Shown here piece by piece: positions 24,294 through 31,988 of a stretch of 42,346 nt of DNA (positions within the stretch are counted from its first letter, which is position 1; every line of letters begins with the position of its first letter). A program made the translations under genes and the position numbers. Source of the stretch: Streptomyces sp. NRRL WC-3605 (lineage in GTDB: Bacteria > Actinomycetota > Actinomycetes > Streptomycetales > Streptomycetaceae); NCBI RefSeq assembly GCF_001509795.1, contig NZ_LLZN01000077.1, forward strand, positions 1-42,346, given 5' to 3'. The notes beneath the pieces are model-generated. The model was not told where the DNA came from, made no database searches, and worked only from the letters and a program-made list of their open reading frames with translations.

Positions 24294-25547
24294 GTGTCAG
24301 CCCTAGGAACCCGCGTCAGCTTCTGGACCGCGGGCGCGGTGGTGGCACTCGCCCTGTGGACGAGCGCGTGCCCGACCATGACGTATCCGCTCTACCAGAG
24401 CCAGTGGGGGGTCTCGACGACGACCATCACCTGGATCTTCGCCGCCTACCCGATCACCCTGATCCCCGTGCTGGTCCTCCTCGGAGACCTGTCCGACCAC
24501 ATCGGCAGGCGGGCCTCGATCCTGTGGGGCCTGTCCGCCGAGCTGGCGGGCGTCCTGCTCTTCGCCCTGGCCGACGATGTCTCGTGGCTGCTGGTCGGCC
24601 GCGCCCTGATGGGACTGGGCGTGGGGCTCTCCATCAGCCCCGCCAGCGTCGCCATGGTCGAGTTCAGCGCTCCCGGGCAGGAGAAGCGCGCCGGCGCCGC
24701 CAGCACGGCCGTCTCGGCACTGGGGATCGGTCTCGCCATGGTGGTGGGCGGCGCCCTCACGCAGTACGCACCGCACCCCGTGCACCTGCACTTCTTCGTC
24801 CTGGCCGGCGTCATCGCGCTCGTCGCCGCCATGGTGACGCGCCTGCCGCGCCACACCCGCGACGAGGCGACCGGCCCCTGGCGGGTGCGCCCCCTCTCCA
24901 TACCGCGAGGCAGCAGGCTGGTCTTTCTCGCCGGAGCGCTGGCGTTCGCCTCGTCCTTCCTGCTCGGAGCGATCGTGCTGCCGCTCGGCGCGAAGATCGC
25001 ACAGCAGCTGGCCGGATCGACCAACTCCCTCGTCACCGGGGCCTTGCTGGCGGTCTTCGCGGCCTGCATCACGCTCTTCGCACTGAGCGCCCGGCGCCTT
25101 CACGTGTGGCTTCTCGTCACCCTCGGCGCCGCGGGTTCGATCACAGCGGTGTGGCTGTACGTCCTCACCGGCACCACACACTCGCTCGGGCTGTTCTTCG
25201 TCGCCTCCGCGGTCGCGGGTGCCGCCTACGCCTTCGACTTCGCCGGCGGCCTGACGGTGTTCAACCGGTACGCCGCGCCGCACCACCGGGCCGGCATGGT
25301 CTCCGCGGGCTACCTCGTCGGCTACATCGCCCAGGGGGTCGGCGCGCCCGCCCTGGGAGCCGTCGTGACCGCCCACGGCCTGATGTCGGGTCTGATGACC
25401 GGGGCGATCGCCTTCGGCGTCCTCTTCCTCGCCGCCCTGACGGCCGGCCTGACGGTGCTCGCGCCCCTGCACAAGGCCGAGCGGCGCACGTCTCGCCTTG
25501 CGGCCGCATCGTCGAAGCCGTGTGGAGTCGAAGCCCGGTCCTCATGA
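24294..25547 (+). CDS. MFS transporter, 12 membrane segments, 417 aa
   Basis: GTG 24294 has GGAG eight bases upstream, which I prefer over an in-frame ATG at 24210 that lies inside the operator. The protein begins VSALGTRVSF and shows the MFS signature GDLSDHIGRRASILWG in the loop between helices 2 and 3, with VGRALMGLGVGLSISPASVA in helix 4. A central charged loop (TRLPRHTRDEATG) divides two six-helix halves. It should move a small molecule across the membrane by proton exchange; substrate unknown, drug or metabolite efflux likely. It is divergent from the HxlR gene and probably controlled by it. The C-terminal tail after LHKAERRTSRL is polar and cytoplasmic. Confidence 0.9.
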   Translation: MSALGTRVSFWTAGAVVALALWTSACPTMTYPLYQSQWGVSTTTITWIFAAYPITLIPVLVLLGDLSDHIGRRASILWGLSAELAGVLLFALADDVSWLLVGRALMGLGVGLSISPASVAMVEFSAPGQEKRAGAASTAVSALGIGLAMVVGGALTQYAPHPVHLHFFVLAGVIALVAAMVTRLPRHTRDEATGPWRVRPLSIPRGSRLVFLAGALAFASSFLLGAIVLPLGAKIAQQLAGSTNSLVTGALLAVFAACITLFALSARRLHVWLLVTLGAAGSITAVWLYVLTGTTHSLGLFFVASAVAGAAYAFDFAGGLTVFNRYAAPHHRAGMVSAGYLVGYIAQGVGAPALGAVVTAHGLMSGLMTGAIAFGVLFLAALTAGLTVLAPLHKAERRTSRLAAASSKPCGVEARSS

Positions 25548-25623
25548 CCACCGCGCGTCCGTGGCACCGTCGTCGACTTCCCGGCCGCGGGCCGAACCGC
25601 CCCCCACCACCAAGAGGTACGCC

Positions 25624-25760
25624 ATGGCAATGCCACCCGAAGAGGCCCTGCCTGAGCCGGTTCGGTCCGGTCAACAGACCGGCGCCCCAAGCGTCGTGGC
25701 GAACGCGTTCGCGCTGCTGCGCGTGCTCGCGGCGATGCGGGGCCCCCCTGGGCGTCACAC
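25624..25760 (+). pseudogene. N-terminal stub of an IclR-family regulator
   Basis: From ATG 25624 the frame reads MAMPPEEALPEP, then SVVANAFALLRVLAAMRGP, the start of the IclR winged helix. An extra C in the run before CTGGGCGTC (about 25743-25748) shifts it, and the other frame gives GAPLGVTRG. Homology ends there; the rest of the DNA-binding domain and the whole effector domain are missing. It meets a convergent stub of another gene. Confidence 0.6.
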
Positions 25761-25889
25761 GCGGCGAAGCGGTCCGAGCGGAAGAACGCTGAAACCCATA
25801 TCCTCCGAGACTTTCGCAAGGGTGCGCTGCGTCTTGTAGTCGAAGCCGAATCGGGGTTCGGTCATGATCCGGAGGTCCACGACCGCCAT
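25760..25889 (-). pseudogene. N-terminal stub of a luciferase-like (F420-type) monooxygenase
   Basis: ATG 25889 behind GGAGGCAGG begins MAVVDLRIMTEPRFGFDY, then TLAKVSEDMGF, and in a shifted frame SAFFRSDRF. This is the first strand-helix-strand of LLM-class flavin or F420 enzymes, whose SDH/SDRF element follows the second strand. About 40 of more than 300 residues remain. It faces the IclR stub head-on and both end at the same place. Confidence 0.6.
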
Positions 25890-25953
25890 CCTGCCTCCTG
25901 CACGGCCTTACCCCTCGAACGTGGTCAGGCTCGGGGAAGGGTGTGCGTCGCCG

Positions 25954-26844
25954 TCAGTGTGGTTCCGGCGGGGAGGCGTCCGCACGGAAGTGGGTGGGTG
26001 TACGGCCGAAGTGCCGTTTGAATGCGTGTGAGAAGGCGAAGGGCGAGCCGTAGCCGACCTGCCGTGCGACGGCGGTGAGCGGCTCGTCTCCGGTCCGCAG
26101 GAGATGTGCCGCGCTGGTCATCCGCCACCAGGTCAGGTAGGTCATGGGCGGCTGTCCAGTGAGAGCGGTGAACCGCCGGGCCAGGGTCGCGCGGGACAGA
26201 CCGACGCGGGCGGCGAGGTCCTCCAGCCGCCAGGGCGCCGCAGGCTCGGTGTGCAGCGCCTCCAGTACGGCCGCGACCTCGCGGTCGCCCAGGGCGCGCG
26301 GCCAGCCACCGTCGGGGTGTTCCTCGAACCAGGCACGCGCCATGTAGACGAGCAGGAGGTCGAGCAGCCCGGAGACGACGGCGTCCCGGCCGGACCGGTC
26401 GCCGGTCACCTCGGCCGCGAGGAGGTCGACGGCCGCGCGCAGCTCCGGGTGCCGGCCGGGTCCGGCGGGAAGGTGGACGACGTCGGGCAGCGAGGCGAGC
26501 AGAGGATGCCCGCGCGCGTGGTCGAGGCGGTACTTGCCGCACAGGAACTCGACGCGGCCCTGCGCGTCGGCCTCGGCATCGTCGAGCGGGACCGCGCCCT
26601 CGGCCCGGGGCATGTGGGAGAGGACGTGGGCGCTGCCGTGCGGGACCAGGACCACGTCCCCGGTGGCCAGCGGCACGGGTTCGGCACCCTCGGTGAGCAG
26701 CCAGCCGGTGCCGCGCAGCAGGATGTGGAAGCCGGCGCCTTCGTAGGGGTCGAACCGGTAGCACCAGGGCGCGTCCACCCGCAGCCGACGGGAGGCCGGG
26801 CGGCCGGTGCGCATCGTGGTGATCACGTCGCTGAGTACGTCCAC
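25954..26844 (-). CDS. AraC-family transcriptional regulator with cupin sensor domain, 296 aa
   Basis: Start is GTG 26844 (VDVLSDVITTMRTGRPASRR), the usual beginning of the AraC proteins with a Cupin_6 N-terminal domain. The cupin runs through APWCYRFDPYEGAGFHILLR, GDVVLVPHGSAHVLSH and to about residue 180. The two helix-turn-helix motifs at the C-terminus are WRLEDLAARVGLSRATLARR and TAVARQVGYGSPFAFSHAFK, followed by KRHFGRTPTHFR. Family members of this kind usually control a neighbouring oxidoreductase or hydrolase gene. Here the divergent MBL-fold gene, 117 bases away, is the obvious target. The SD is weak. All parts are intact. Confidence 0.92.
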   Translation of the reverse strand: MDVLSDVITTMRTGRPASRRLRVDAPWCYRFDPYEGAGFHILLRGTGWLLTEGAEPVPLATGDVVLVPHGSAHVLSHMPRAEGAVPLDDAEADAQGRVEFLCGKYRLDHARGHPLLASLPDVVHLPAGPGRHPELRAAVDLLAAEVTGDRSGRDAVVSGLLDLLLVYMARAWFEEHPDGGWPRALGDREVAAVLEALHTEPAAPWRLEDLAARVGLSRATLARRFTALTGQPPMTYLTWWRMTSAAHLLRTGDEPLTAVARQVGYGSPFAFSHAFKRHFGRTPTHFRADASPPEPH

Positions 26845-26961
26845 GCCTTCACCGTACCCGGGGCAGCGTACGCACTGGATGTGCCGTCATTGAGACGATC
26901 GCGCAGGAGGGTGAGTTGTCCGAGCATGGATCTGCTCACCGTACCGCCCTAGGGTCGACAT

Positions 26962-27888
26962 ATGCACACTATGCAGCGTTTCCGGCTGGGCGACGTCGAG
27001 ATCACGAAGGTGGTCGAGTGGCAGGGCGAGATCGCTCCCGCCCGGTTCGTGATCCCGGACAGTCCGCCGGAGATCTGGCGGGACAACGAGTCCTGGCTGG
27101 CTCCGGACCACTGGCACCCGGAGACCGATGCGTACCACGGAGCCGTCCAGACCTGGGTACTGCGCAGCGAGGGCAGGGTCGTCCTGGTGGACACGGGGGC
27201 GGGCAACGACCGGACCCGGCCGCAGGTGCCGCTCTTCGACCATCTGCGCACGGACTTCCTGGACCGTCTGGCGCGGGCCGGCGTCCGGCCCGCGGACGTG
27301 GACGTCGTGATCAACACGCATGTCCACTACGACCACGTCGGCTGGAACACCCGGCGGGACGGCGACTCCTGGGTCCCGACGTTCCCGAACGCCACCTATC
27401 TGATCCCGAAGGCCGATAAGGAGTACTTCGACCCCCGCAATGCCCACCGCCGGCCCGCACCGCGGGACGAGTACGAGCAACGGCGACGCGAGGGCAGCCA
27501 CTTGGTGTATGAGGACAGCATCACGCCGGTGCTCGACCGTTCCGTGCTGTGGGAGGGCGGTCACCGCGTCGACGCGCACCTCACCCTGGAGCCTGCGCCA
27601 GGGCACACCCCTGGCTCCTCGATCGTCAGGCTGTCCTCCGGCGGGGACCGTGCCGTGTTCGTCGGGGACATGCTGCACAGTCCCGTGCAGATCCTCGACC
27701 CGCGATTCAACAGCTGTTTCTGCGAGGAGCCGCGCGCGGCCGCCGCGACCCGCCGGGCGGTGCTCGAACAGGCCGCGGACCGGCGAGAGTTGGTTGTCCC
27801 AGCGCACTTCGCGGGCGCGGGTGCGGTCGAGGTGCGGCGGGACGGCAGTCGCTTCGCGGTGAGCGGTTGGGCACCCGCGGCCGACTGA
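26962..27888 (+). CDS. MBL-fold metallo-hydrolase, 308 aa
   Basis: Zinc-dependent hydrolase of the metallo-beta-lactamase fold; relatives of this type include lactonases (AHL quorum-quenching enzymes), sulfatases and others. The metal site is complete: His120-X-His122-X-Asp124-His125 in INTHVHYDHVG, a later His in PAPGHTPGSS, the bridging Asp in VFVGDMLHSP and the last His in VVPAHFAGAG. The early strand VVLVDTGAGNDRTRP is typical. ATG 26962 and ATG 26971 are both possible; neither has a strong SD. There is no signal peptide, so it acts in the cytoplasm. It is divergent from the AraC regulator, which probably controls it. The substrate cannot be read from the sequence. Confidence 0.9.
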   Translation: MHTMQRFRLGDVEITKVVEWQGEIAPARFVIPDSPPEIWRDNESWLAPDHWHPETDAYHGAVQTWVLRSEGRVVLVDTGAGNDRTRPQVPLFDHLRTDFLDRLARAGVRPADVDVVINTHVHYDHVGWNTRRDGDSWVPTFPNATYLIPKADKEYFDPRNAHRRPAPRDEYEQRRREGSHLVYEDSITPVLDRSVLWEGGHRVDAHLTLEPAPGHTPGSSIVRLSSGGDRAVFVGDMLHSPVQILDPRFNSCFCEEPRAAAATRRAVLEQAADRRELVVPAHFAGAGAVEVRRDGSRFAVSGWAPAAD

Positions 27889-28281
27889 GAGCGACTGCGG
27901 GCCTGAGCGGGACCAATCTGTTCCAGGCTGCGTTGAACGCGGGCGTGGGTGCACCGGTCGATGGCGTCGGTGAGGTGGTCCCGTGCTTCGCTGGCGAGGC
28001 TCACCGGGCGTGGGTCGAGGGCGTCGAGGCCGGCACGGTGGTGGCACGGAGGTGGCGGCAGGGTGGTAGCGGCGCCGGTAGTCGCCGATGGCGGTCAGCA
28101 GCCGGGTGTAGGTGCGCTGTTCGTCCTCGTCGTCTTCGCCCTGGGCGGTCGTCTCCCCATCCAGGGCGCGGGCAGAAGATCACCGACGAGTACGGCGGCC
28201 AGCGCCCGCCGGGCGAGGCGGGCCTGGGGTATGCCGTGGGACTGCGGGGCGACGCCGAGAAGTCGCGCAGGGGCAGTGCCG
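27889..28281 (-). other. possible decayed gene, perhaps relaxase-like
   Basis: No intact gene. On the minus strand EQRTYTRLLTAIGDYRRRYH and, in another frame, VSLASEARDHLTDAIDRCTH have the composition of helical C-terminal parts of plasmid-transfer (MobF-like) relaxases. The resemblance is weak and the frames are broken. Nothing else is recognised. Confidence 0.25.
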
Positions 28282-29364
28282 CTACTTGAGCTGGTCGTCT
28301 GTGAAGTACTCGGACTTGACCAGGACGTCGTAGTTGGTCTTGTCGACGCTCGTGGGCTGCAGCAGGACGGCCGGGACCGCCTTGACACCGTTGTCGTAGT
28401 CCATGCTGTTGTCCACCTCCGGCTCCCGCTCGTTGAGGATGTCATCGACCATGGTCGCCGCGGCCTGGGCGAGTTGGCGGACGTCCTTGTAGACGGTCTG
28501 TGACTGCTGGCCCGCGATGATGGACTTCACCGAATCCAGTTCGGCGTCCTGACCGGTGACGATCGGAAGCGGTCTGCCGCCGGAGCCGTAACCGGCCGAC
28601 TTCAGTGCGGACAGGATGCCCCTGGATATGCCGTCGTACGGCGACAGGACCGCGTCGACCTTCCTGTTGCCGTACGACTTGGTGAGGATGCCGCTCATTC
28701 GCCGTTGCGCGGTGGGCCCGTCCCAGCGCCGGGTGGTGATCCGGTCGAGTTGGGTCTGACCGGACGGGACGACCAACTTTCCGTCTTCCAGGAACGGTTG
28801 CAGGAGCGCCATCGAACCGTCGAAGAAGTACTTGGTGTTGTTGTCGTCGGGGGAGCCGGCGAACAGCTCGATGTTGAACGGGCCCTTGCCATCTTCCAGG
28901 CCGAGCTTCTCGATGATGTAGTGGGCCTGCATCCGGCCGACCATCTCGTCGTCGAAGGAGACGTAGTAGTCGACGTTCCGGGTGCCGAGGATGAGCCGGT
29001 CATAGGAGATCACCGCGATATCCGCGTCGGCGGCCCGCTGCAGCACGCCGTCAAGCGACCGGTTGTCGATAGCCGCGATGATCAGAGCGTCGACGCCCTG
29101 CTCGATCAGTCCCTTGATCTGTGAGACCTGAGCCTTCGGGTCATCGTCGCCGTAGACCAGCTTGGTCTTGTAACCCCTGGCCTTCAGGCTCTGGACAACG
29201 CTCTTGCCGTCGGTGAGCCACCGGTCGGAGGACCGGGTGGGCATGGCGATACCGACGGTGGCGCCTTCGGAAGCGCCCCCGGAGCCGTCCTCGCCGTTCT
29301 GGCTGCAGGCGGACAGGAAGGCGAGAGACGCGGCTCCGGCGAGGACGGCTCTTCGATTGAGCAT
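28282..29364 (-). CDS. ChvE-like sugar-binding lipoprotein of an ABC importer, 360 aa
   Basis: ATG 29364 follows AAGGAACG. The N-terminus is a lipoprotein signal: MLNRRAVLAGAASLAFLSAC. The mature protein has the type I periplasmic-binding fold of the ChvE/XylF group: TVGIAMPTRSSDRWLTDGKS, VSQIKGLIEQGVDALIIAAI, ADIAVISYDRLILGTRNVDY and YVSFDDEMVGRMQAHYIIEK. Then follow IELFAGSPDDNNTKYFFDGS, the hinge region VDAVLSPYDGISRGILSALK and LPIVTGQDAE. Such proteins bind pentoses, galactose or glucose at the membrane and hand them to an ABC permease. Here the gene is alone: neither the ATPase nor the permease follows or precedes it. It might serve a transporter encoded elsewhere or act as a sugar receptor. 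Confidence 0.9.
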   Translation of the reverse strand: MLNRRAVLAGAASLAFLSACSQNGEDGSGGASEGATVGIAMPTRSSDRWLTDGKSVVQSLKARGYKTKLVYGDDDPKAQVSQIKGLIEQGVDALIIAAIDNRSLDGVLQRAADADIAVISYDRLILGTRNVDYYVSFDDEMVGRMQAHYIIEKLGLEDGKGPFNIELFAGSPDDNNTKYFFDGSMALLQPFLEDGKLVVPSGQTQLDRITTRRWDGPTAQRRMSGILTKSYGNRKVDAVLSPYDGISRGILSALKSAGYGSGGRPLPIVTGQDAELDSVKSIIAGQQSQTVYKDVRQLAQAAATMVDDILNEREPEVDNSMDYDNGVKAVPAVLLQPTSVDKTNYDVLVKSEYFTDDQLK

Positions 29365-30286
29365 GGTGATCGTTCCTTGTTCTTCTCGTCGTTGAGGAGA
29401 TGAGGGCACAGCAGACGCATGTGGAGCAGCGGGGAGGAGTGGAGCAGGCTGTACGAGCCCGCCGAACGGTGTCCCGGACCAGGTCACGGGGGTTGAGGCC
29501 GCGCAGATGCACCCTTCGGGGCCTGAAGTATTTGGACCGCGATGAACGCATTAGCGGCGGAGCTCGTTGACCACTCTGGTTCAGGTCGACTCGGTCCCTT
29601 ACGCGACTCGTCCCCAAGGCAAGACGAGGCCCTGCGCACCGGCGACCACTGCGTCGCTGGGCCTCATCATCCGAGAGTCTCTGACTTTCATGAGCCGATA
29701 CCCGTGTGCACCTCGACGCACGTGGCGCAAGTTCCGAAAGACACAGGGCCCTCGCCTCTCAGATGTTCGATATTTCGTCATGCGTTCGGAAAAGATGGCG
29801 CGAAGTTAGGGGAAATGTGACGGGCTGTCAACGGTGTGAACAGATGGAGGTGTCTGGGGCGAGGACATGAAGGTCGGTGAGGCAGAAGGCGCGGATCACG
29901 GCCGTGCAGGGGGTGGGCAGACGGGGGCCGCGGTGATGGCGGCCCGGTGGGGGCGGGTGAGGTGAGTGCTTCGCGCGGTAACACAGGTTGGCTGGGGAGC
30001 AGGCCAGGCTGCGCGGGACAGCGCACCCGGCCCACGGCGCGAGGGCCGGCAGGGCGGGTGTGGGGGGCATTCCTGGGGGCGACGTTCTGGGGGCGGGTGT
30101 TGGCGATGGACAGCTGCATTCAGCCGCATCCGCGCGGTCCTCGTAGGAGGCGTGGACGCTCTTTGTCGCACGGCGCAGCCGGGTCCGCTGCAGCCGGCAC
30201 CACCGTCGTCCTCCTGCCAGGACCGCCACCACATGGGCGGCGGCGGTCCCTCCTCCCGCGTCGCCGCACCAGGAGGGCACGGGATG
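29365..30286. other. long non-coding stretch with the sugar-binding gene's promoter region
   Basis: About 920 bases with no supported gene. The part from 29530 to 29830 is noticeably less GC-rich and probably holds the promoter of the minus-strand sugar-binding gene; CGAAATATCGAACAT (minus strand, about 29768-29782) stands out but I cannot assign a regulator. The part from 29830 to 30286 is GC-rich with only antisense-type open frames. A weak inverted repeat CCCTCCT/AGGAGGG (30248-30277) follows the beta-propeller gene. Confidence 0.5.
30248..30277 (-). terminator. possible weak stem-loop after the beta-propeller gene
   Basis: CCCTCCT and AGGAGGG form a perfect 7-bp stem with a 16-base loop, ten bases downstream of the stop codon. 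Short stem and long loop make this a weak call. Confidence 0.35.
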
Positions 30287-31333
30287 CTACGCGGGGATCA
30301 CATGCAGGGTCAGATCCGCGCCGTACTCGCCGGTCAGCGCGAACAGCCGGCTGCCGTCCGGCGACCAGATCAACCCGTGCGGCCGCAGGGACCGGCCGGT
30401 GCCCGGTTCCAGGTCGATGATCCGGGACGGGGTGTCGGCACCGGATTGGAAGAGGTAGACGTCCTGCCCGTACGAGTTGTCGATGCCCGCCGCGACCTCA
30501 CCCTTCACGGACACCGCGGCCGCATTCGGATAGGAGGTGGTGGGATACGTGTGCACGACGGACAGGTCACTCAGCCGGAACGCCAGGTGGTGGTACGGGT
30601 AGCCACCGACGATGAAGAGGGTAGCGGCGTCGGGAGACAGAACGAGGTCATTGATGGTGCCCACACCACCGGGGTTGTCCTGGGTCGTGCGGACGACGGG
30701 CTTGCCCGTGCTGACGTCATAGACCGTCACGTTCGACGAGGACAGGTACTGCTCGCCGGCGATGACCACACCCGGCGCCGCCGGTGAGGACAGCAGCATC
30801 GGTGGCCCGGCCCAGGTGCCCCAGGGCACCAGACCGAGGCGGACGGTGGGACGGGTGCCGCTGAGGTCGAGCGAGCCTATGTTGCTGTCCCAGTCCGATC
30901 CGTAGCTGAACCACAGGGTGTCGCCCGCGAGAGCCAGCCGCAGCGGCGCGGTTCCCTCGCCGGTGGCGTAGCGGGCCTTCTCCCGGTAGGTGCCGGTGTC
31001 GACGGCGGCGATCGCGTCGCCGCCGCTGAGCGCCACGTACAGCGTGCGTGAGTCGCGGGACAGCACCAGGTCCGCCGCGCCCGGCTTGTTCTCGAGGGTT
31101 CGCAGGAGCCTGCCGTCGAAGTCCGTGACGAGCACGGAACTCGTGACGATGTCGGCGATGTAGAGCCTGCGGTGCACGGCGTCCACGGCCATGTCCGCGT
31201 GATAGGAGATCGGAAGTGCCGTGGAGGTCGCCTCGGTCATCGTCTTGGCCGCGGCGGCAGTGCTCGTACCGAACAGCGGCAGCAACAGCAGGATCAGTAC
31301 ACCGACGGCCGCGCGAAGGCCGGGTCTTCTCAT
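30287..31333 (-). CDS. secreted YVTN/NHL-type beta-propeller protein, 348 aa
   Basis: ATG 31333 (MRRPGLRAAVGVLILLLLPL) starts a clear signal peptide ending near TAAAAKT; GAGG lies upstream. The mature protein consists of blade-like repeats: MAVDAVHRRLYIADIVTSSV, LVLSRDSRTLYVALSGGDAI, LVLSPDAATLFIVGGYPYHH and LIWSPDGSRLFALTGEYGAD. This is the WD40/YVTN-type pattern of extracellular beta-propellers. No catalytic motif is evident, so the role may be binding of a ligand or protein outside the cell, and I cannot name a function. It stands alone; an upstream open frame extends further but lacks a ribosome binding site. Confidence 0.85.
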   Translation of the reverse strand: MRRPGLRAAVGVLILLLLPLFGTSTAAAAKTMTEATSTALPISYHADMAVDAVHRRLYIADIVTSSVLVTDFDGRLLRTLENKPGAADLVLSRDSRTLYVALSGGDAIAAVDTGTYREKARYATGEGTAPLRLALAGDTLWFSYGSDWDSNIGSLDLSGTRPTVRLGLVPWGTWAGPPMLLSSPAAPGVVIAGEQYLSSSNVTVYDVSTGKPVVRTTQDNPGGVGTINDLVLSPDAATLFIVGGYPYHHLAFRLSDLSVVHTYPTTSYPNAAAVSVKGEVAAGIDNSYGQDVYLFQSGADTPSRIIDLEPGTGRSLRPHGLIWSPDGSRLFALTGEYGADLTLHVIPA

Positions 31334-31869
31334 CAGATCATCGTCCTCGTCGATCGGGGTGCCTGAGGAGACAGGCGAACAGGAATGGGGCACCTGCGAC
31401 GGATGCCCCTGCGTGTGGCGACCATGCACACCAGATCGCACAATTCCACTGCGTGGTCAGATAGTTGACGTTCCGTCGAGTAGAGGGGTATCGGCCGCCC
31501 TGGACCACGGCGGTGAGCACGGGTAGTTGTTGCGCGCGCCCAGCACCATGGACAGGAGGACGGCCGCACATCTCGCTGAAGGCGGTGCGGGGACCTGGCC
31601 GGCTCCCCTTCACCAAGCATTCGGTGAGGAATACGGCGCCAGGGGTGCACCGAAGGACGGCTTCTTTGCTGACCCGTCGGTGCCGAAGGACGGTACAGCC
31701 GACCCCGGTGCGGCTAGAAGGGCTCAACCCACACCTAGCACACGACAGTTGTTCATGGCGGCAGATCCGACGAAACCCGTACACAGCGAACCCCGGTCCC
31801 TAACCTGAGTGTTCGGCACGAGACGTCACGCGACGTGCCGCCTTCACCCCCGGGGAGACCAGTCGGCTC
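31334..31869. other. intergenic region upstream of the beta-propeller gene
   Basis: About 535 bases without a supported gene. Near the right end an inverted repeat CGGCACG-N13-CGTGCCG (31814-31840) could be an operator or a weak terminator. Several open frames are present but have no start signal and unusual composition. Confidence 0.5.
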
Positions 31870-31979
31870 ATGGATCCTGCCACCCTGACCACCTACGCCC
31901 GACGGTTCGACGGCATGAGAGCCACGACGTCATGAACGAGCCATCCTCACCCGCACCCGGACGGCCCGACGAGATCTAA
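31870..31979 (+). other. two overlapping mini-ORFs leading into the receptor kinase gene
   Basis: ATG 31870 encodes MDPATLTTYARRFDGMRATT S (21 residues) ending at TGA 31935; its stop overlaps ATG 31932 as ATGA, which encodes MNEPSSPAPGRPDEI ending at TAA 31979. The kinase GTG follows after nine bases. The first has GGGGAGA upstream at about 31853. They could be a translated leader or chance frames. Confidence 0.25.
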
Positions 31980-31988
31980 AGTGTTCGC

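Noticed and set aside
29830..30286. Open frames upstream of the sugar-binding gene
   Set aside because: Pro/Arg-rich, without ribosome binding sites or family resemblance, on both strands.
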